Below are positions 61,650 through 64,000 of a stretch of DNA of 64,000 nt, piece after piece. Positions within the stretch are counted from its first letter, which is position 1. Every line of letters starts with the position of its first letter. Under the pieces are notes generated by a model, which was given only the letters and a program-made list of their open reading frames with translations, did no database searches and was not told the origin of the DNA. Source of the DNA: Acarospora socialis (taxonomy: Eukaryota > Ascomycota > Lecanoromycetes > Acarosporales > Acarosporaceae); NCBI GenBank assembly GCA_025617375.2, contig JAMYGW020000014.1, forward strand, positions 124,001-188,000. Reading direction: 5' to 3'. The translations under genes were made by a program, and so were the position numbers.

Positions 61650-64000
61650 CCAGGTCACGGAAGGTCAAGTTCCCGATGTGATATGGAGGATTCCTTTCAT
61701 GATTTCCTCTCAGCCGTACTGTTTAGTTTGTGATGAGACTGTTGAAAGATGGCATTTTAGCTACGGGCAACGTCGAGGATTTTTCTCAGGCATGTTTTCA
61801 GGCCGTGTTCTGACGAGCGTGCTGCGTCAGGCGTGCGACGTGCAGCCGTTGCATTGAGCCGCATACGGCTGTCCTGTGGGATCCTCAATTCAATTTGGTG
61901 TGGAAGTCTCTGTCCATGTTTAAACTGGCGTTCCGTCGGAGTGCACCGTTCGAGTTTAGGCACCATAATCAGAAAGAGCAGGGTCAATCTTGTACCAGGT
62001 GGGGATCGAGAAGGCAACGTCACCGCCGGAAAATACCCGTGTTTCCCGAAGATGTGTATTATATCCCATCAGATGAAGTTGGACAAGAGTGCGAGTACCT
62101 TTGTAAATCAAAGCGTAGAAGATGCGGTCGCCGCGCTCACACGGCCAAGTAACGAGTGTAGGTAATGGCGTCGGGCTCCAAGACTCATGCGAGCATCTCC
62201 TGATTGTCGATACCAACCTGAGTGCTTCACCATTTGTCATCGGGCCTGACGCGGATTGACGAGTAAAAATGTCACATGGAGCCTGAAGGGTGAGCCTCTG
62301 CCTCACCTGCTGCTTGGGGTGGTCCCAGGCAAATCGTATTACGTCCAGCTACCCCATGAGTGCGATGGAAGCCGCAGCGAGCAGCGTCGCCAGCCTATCC
62401 GAAGCTCGCTCGCTGTCACACGTCTCGAGCGGCTGCCGAGCGGCGTATTCTCAAGACGCCATAACTCCACCGTCAATGACCGTGGAGCACGGACGTAGTC
62501 TCAAACGCAAGACCACAGTGTGTCCTCGGAGGGGAGGATCTCGCTCCAGGTTCACCACCAACACTTGCCGGGACCGATCATGGTGATGTTGGCCATGCGA
62601 TGAATGGAGGGAGAGTGGGCACCTTCACGCTTAGGAAGGGTTGCGCTGGCCCATCACAGTTCACTCTCAGCCTTAAGACACGACGAGGTTTGAACGTTAA
62701 GACAAGCAGCGACCCAGCTTCAAAACAACCAACAACTTTAACTTCACCTAACAGGCTGTTAACATATACAGAAGGACGCTAACAGTTACTTCTCAAAGAG
62801 TCAAGCTCCACTCCTTCTCATGATCTTACAGACCATGTCTACCAGACGATCAAGCACCTCTAAGCATGTAGCCGTTTATGGTATGATACGGAATCTGATA
62901 TTGAGTGAAATCCTCGTACACTGAAGCACCAAAGCCTAATTTATCATTGAAAAGGTGTGGAACGGAAACAAACTAATAATGTTAGAGACGGAAAACGAAC
63001 TTTCGGCCCACTACCAGATAGGGCTTGGGGTTACTGAACTGGCGGTCTCTGGAGTTTGACTCAAGCGAGGATCGGGGTAGAACCTATATGTCTTGGTCAG
63101 TAAATCCTTTGCCCAACAATAAGTCTTGCACATGCTTTGACGGTGATAACTGGTTCATACACAAAACATCAGGAATGACTAACTACAGGGACCAGGTTTA
63201 ACTTCCAACATCGGAGACCTTTTCCCTGCTCGGTCCAGGCTTCTGCCAGAACATAGGACTAGTCCATGCTTCCTGCACTTCCTCCGAGCCACCCCCGATC
63301 ACACACCTCCTTGCAGATCCATACCAGCCGACTCTGCCACGAACTCCTTTTGTGCCGAATTGATCGTGCCTTCTGGCATGGAGGCCCCATTTTCTATACC
63401 CGTCATCCTTTCCCTTGTTCACTCAACACGGGCCTCCGAGTGACGTTGGACGAGGACAACCCCCTTGTTCAAGTATGTCCGAACCTTTGAAGAGGGTGTG
63501 TCTATTGTTGGAGAGTGATTGGTGGCCATTGATGAGAAGATAGTAGAAAAACTCGTACGCAAGACAACTGTACCTAGTGCTACTGCTAGAGCATTGGTTA
63601 GTTGGCTGAGTTGAGGTGCAAACAAATCTGACCATAATTACCACTGCTTCTACAAGGGTCTGCATGAATTGTTCTGTTTGTTTCACATTCCATCAGATAA
63701 ACTGCCTTGAACCCTACTGTTGATCAAGTTCAATCGTGCAGATATCTCCCACCCTTGCACAATCAGAGCATTACAGCAACATATCGTAGGTGAAATCATG
63801 TCCAGTAGACTGCAGCTGTTCTGTAGAAGTCATCATGGTTGAATAACCCAGTGTGTCTTCGAACACATTAACGCTACATCAGTTCTTTATCTTCCTCTTC
63901 AATGCCTAAGCAGTCTGTCCACCACTTCTTGATATCCATGTCAACCCATCTTCCCAATTGCTCTATAGCGGCAAGGACGACAAAACAGCCAAGTATGCTT
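61650..64000. other. No supported gene
   Basis: There are coding-like pieces at 61895-62165 and 62256-62500 (+) and 63198-63422 (-), none with motifs or consistent splice signals. The window ends without a recognisable gene start. Confidence 0.45.

Noticed and set aside
1-64000. CRISPR array, operon-type promoters, telomeric repeats
   Set aside because: No regular repeat-spacer pattern and no TTAGGG-type runs were seen; the sequence is eukaryotic with spliceosomal introns.

Overview
The window looks like accessory, gene-poor DNA from a filamentous ascomycete (Pezizomycotina). The evidence is short GT-AG introns (47-89 nt) with CTAAC-like branch sites, fungal-specific families (DUF3723-like, DUF7924-like, DUF3435-like tyrosine recombinase, Tof1-like), a Mutator-like transposase and LTR-retroelement fossils. 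I identified families by eye from motifs; no database search was run. Base composition is mixed, with no obvious AT-rich RIP blocks.

Left third (1-24 kb). Decayed host genes dominate: a DUF7924-like pseudogene cut by the left edge (1-1435, -), a degenerate Pro/Ser-type minisatellite (4.13-4.77 kb), a DUF3723-like pseudogene (5.09-6.28 kb, +), a deuterolysin-like (M35) secreted metallopeptidase pseudogene (9.27-10.59 kb, -) and an old reverse-transcriptase-bearing element (about 11.9-15.6 kb, -). Among them sits a small two-exon gene (19701-20563, -) encoding a protein of about six 33-residue repeats. Its intron, and the pattern of synonymous change between units, both favour the minus strand.

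Middle (24-41 kb). This is mobile-element territory: the N-terminal part of a MULE-type transposase (24.18-24.93 kb, +), a broken Ty3/gypsy element (27.1-31.2 kb, -) with gag-like scraps to its right, an unassigned pseudogene (36.3-36.77 kb, +), a 300-bp foldback whose arms resemble half of a tRNA gene (37.07-37.37 kb), and a large broken tyrosine-recombinase/zinc-finger gene of the DUF3435-like kind (37.77-41.05 kb, -).

Right part (41-64 kb). Three better preserved genes lie here. A Timeless/Tof1-like gene (44102-46492, -) lacks the C-terminal third of the family and carries one frame change. A 450-aa protein with four AT-hooks (54013-55365, +) is followed by a long hairpin. A complete seven-exon SNF2-family ATPase of 1068 aa (58082-61647, +) lies about 2.7 kb downstream. 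The AT-hook and SNF2 genes share strand and could be functionally linked in chromatin, but that is inference from position only. Large stretches between these genes hold no gene I can support.

The contrast between open genes and neighbours broken by several frame changes argues that the breaks are real decay rather than general assembly error.
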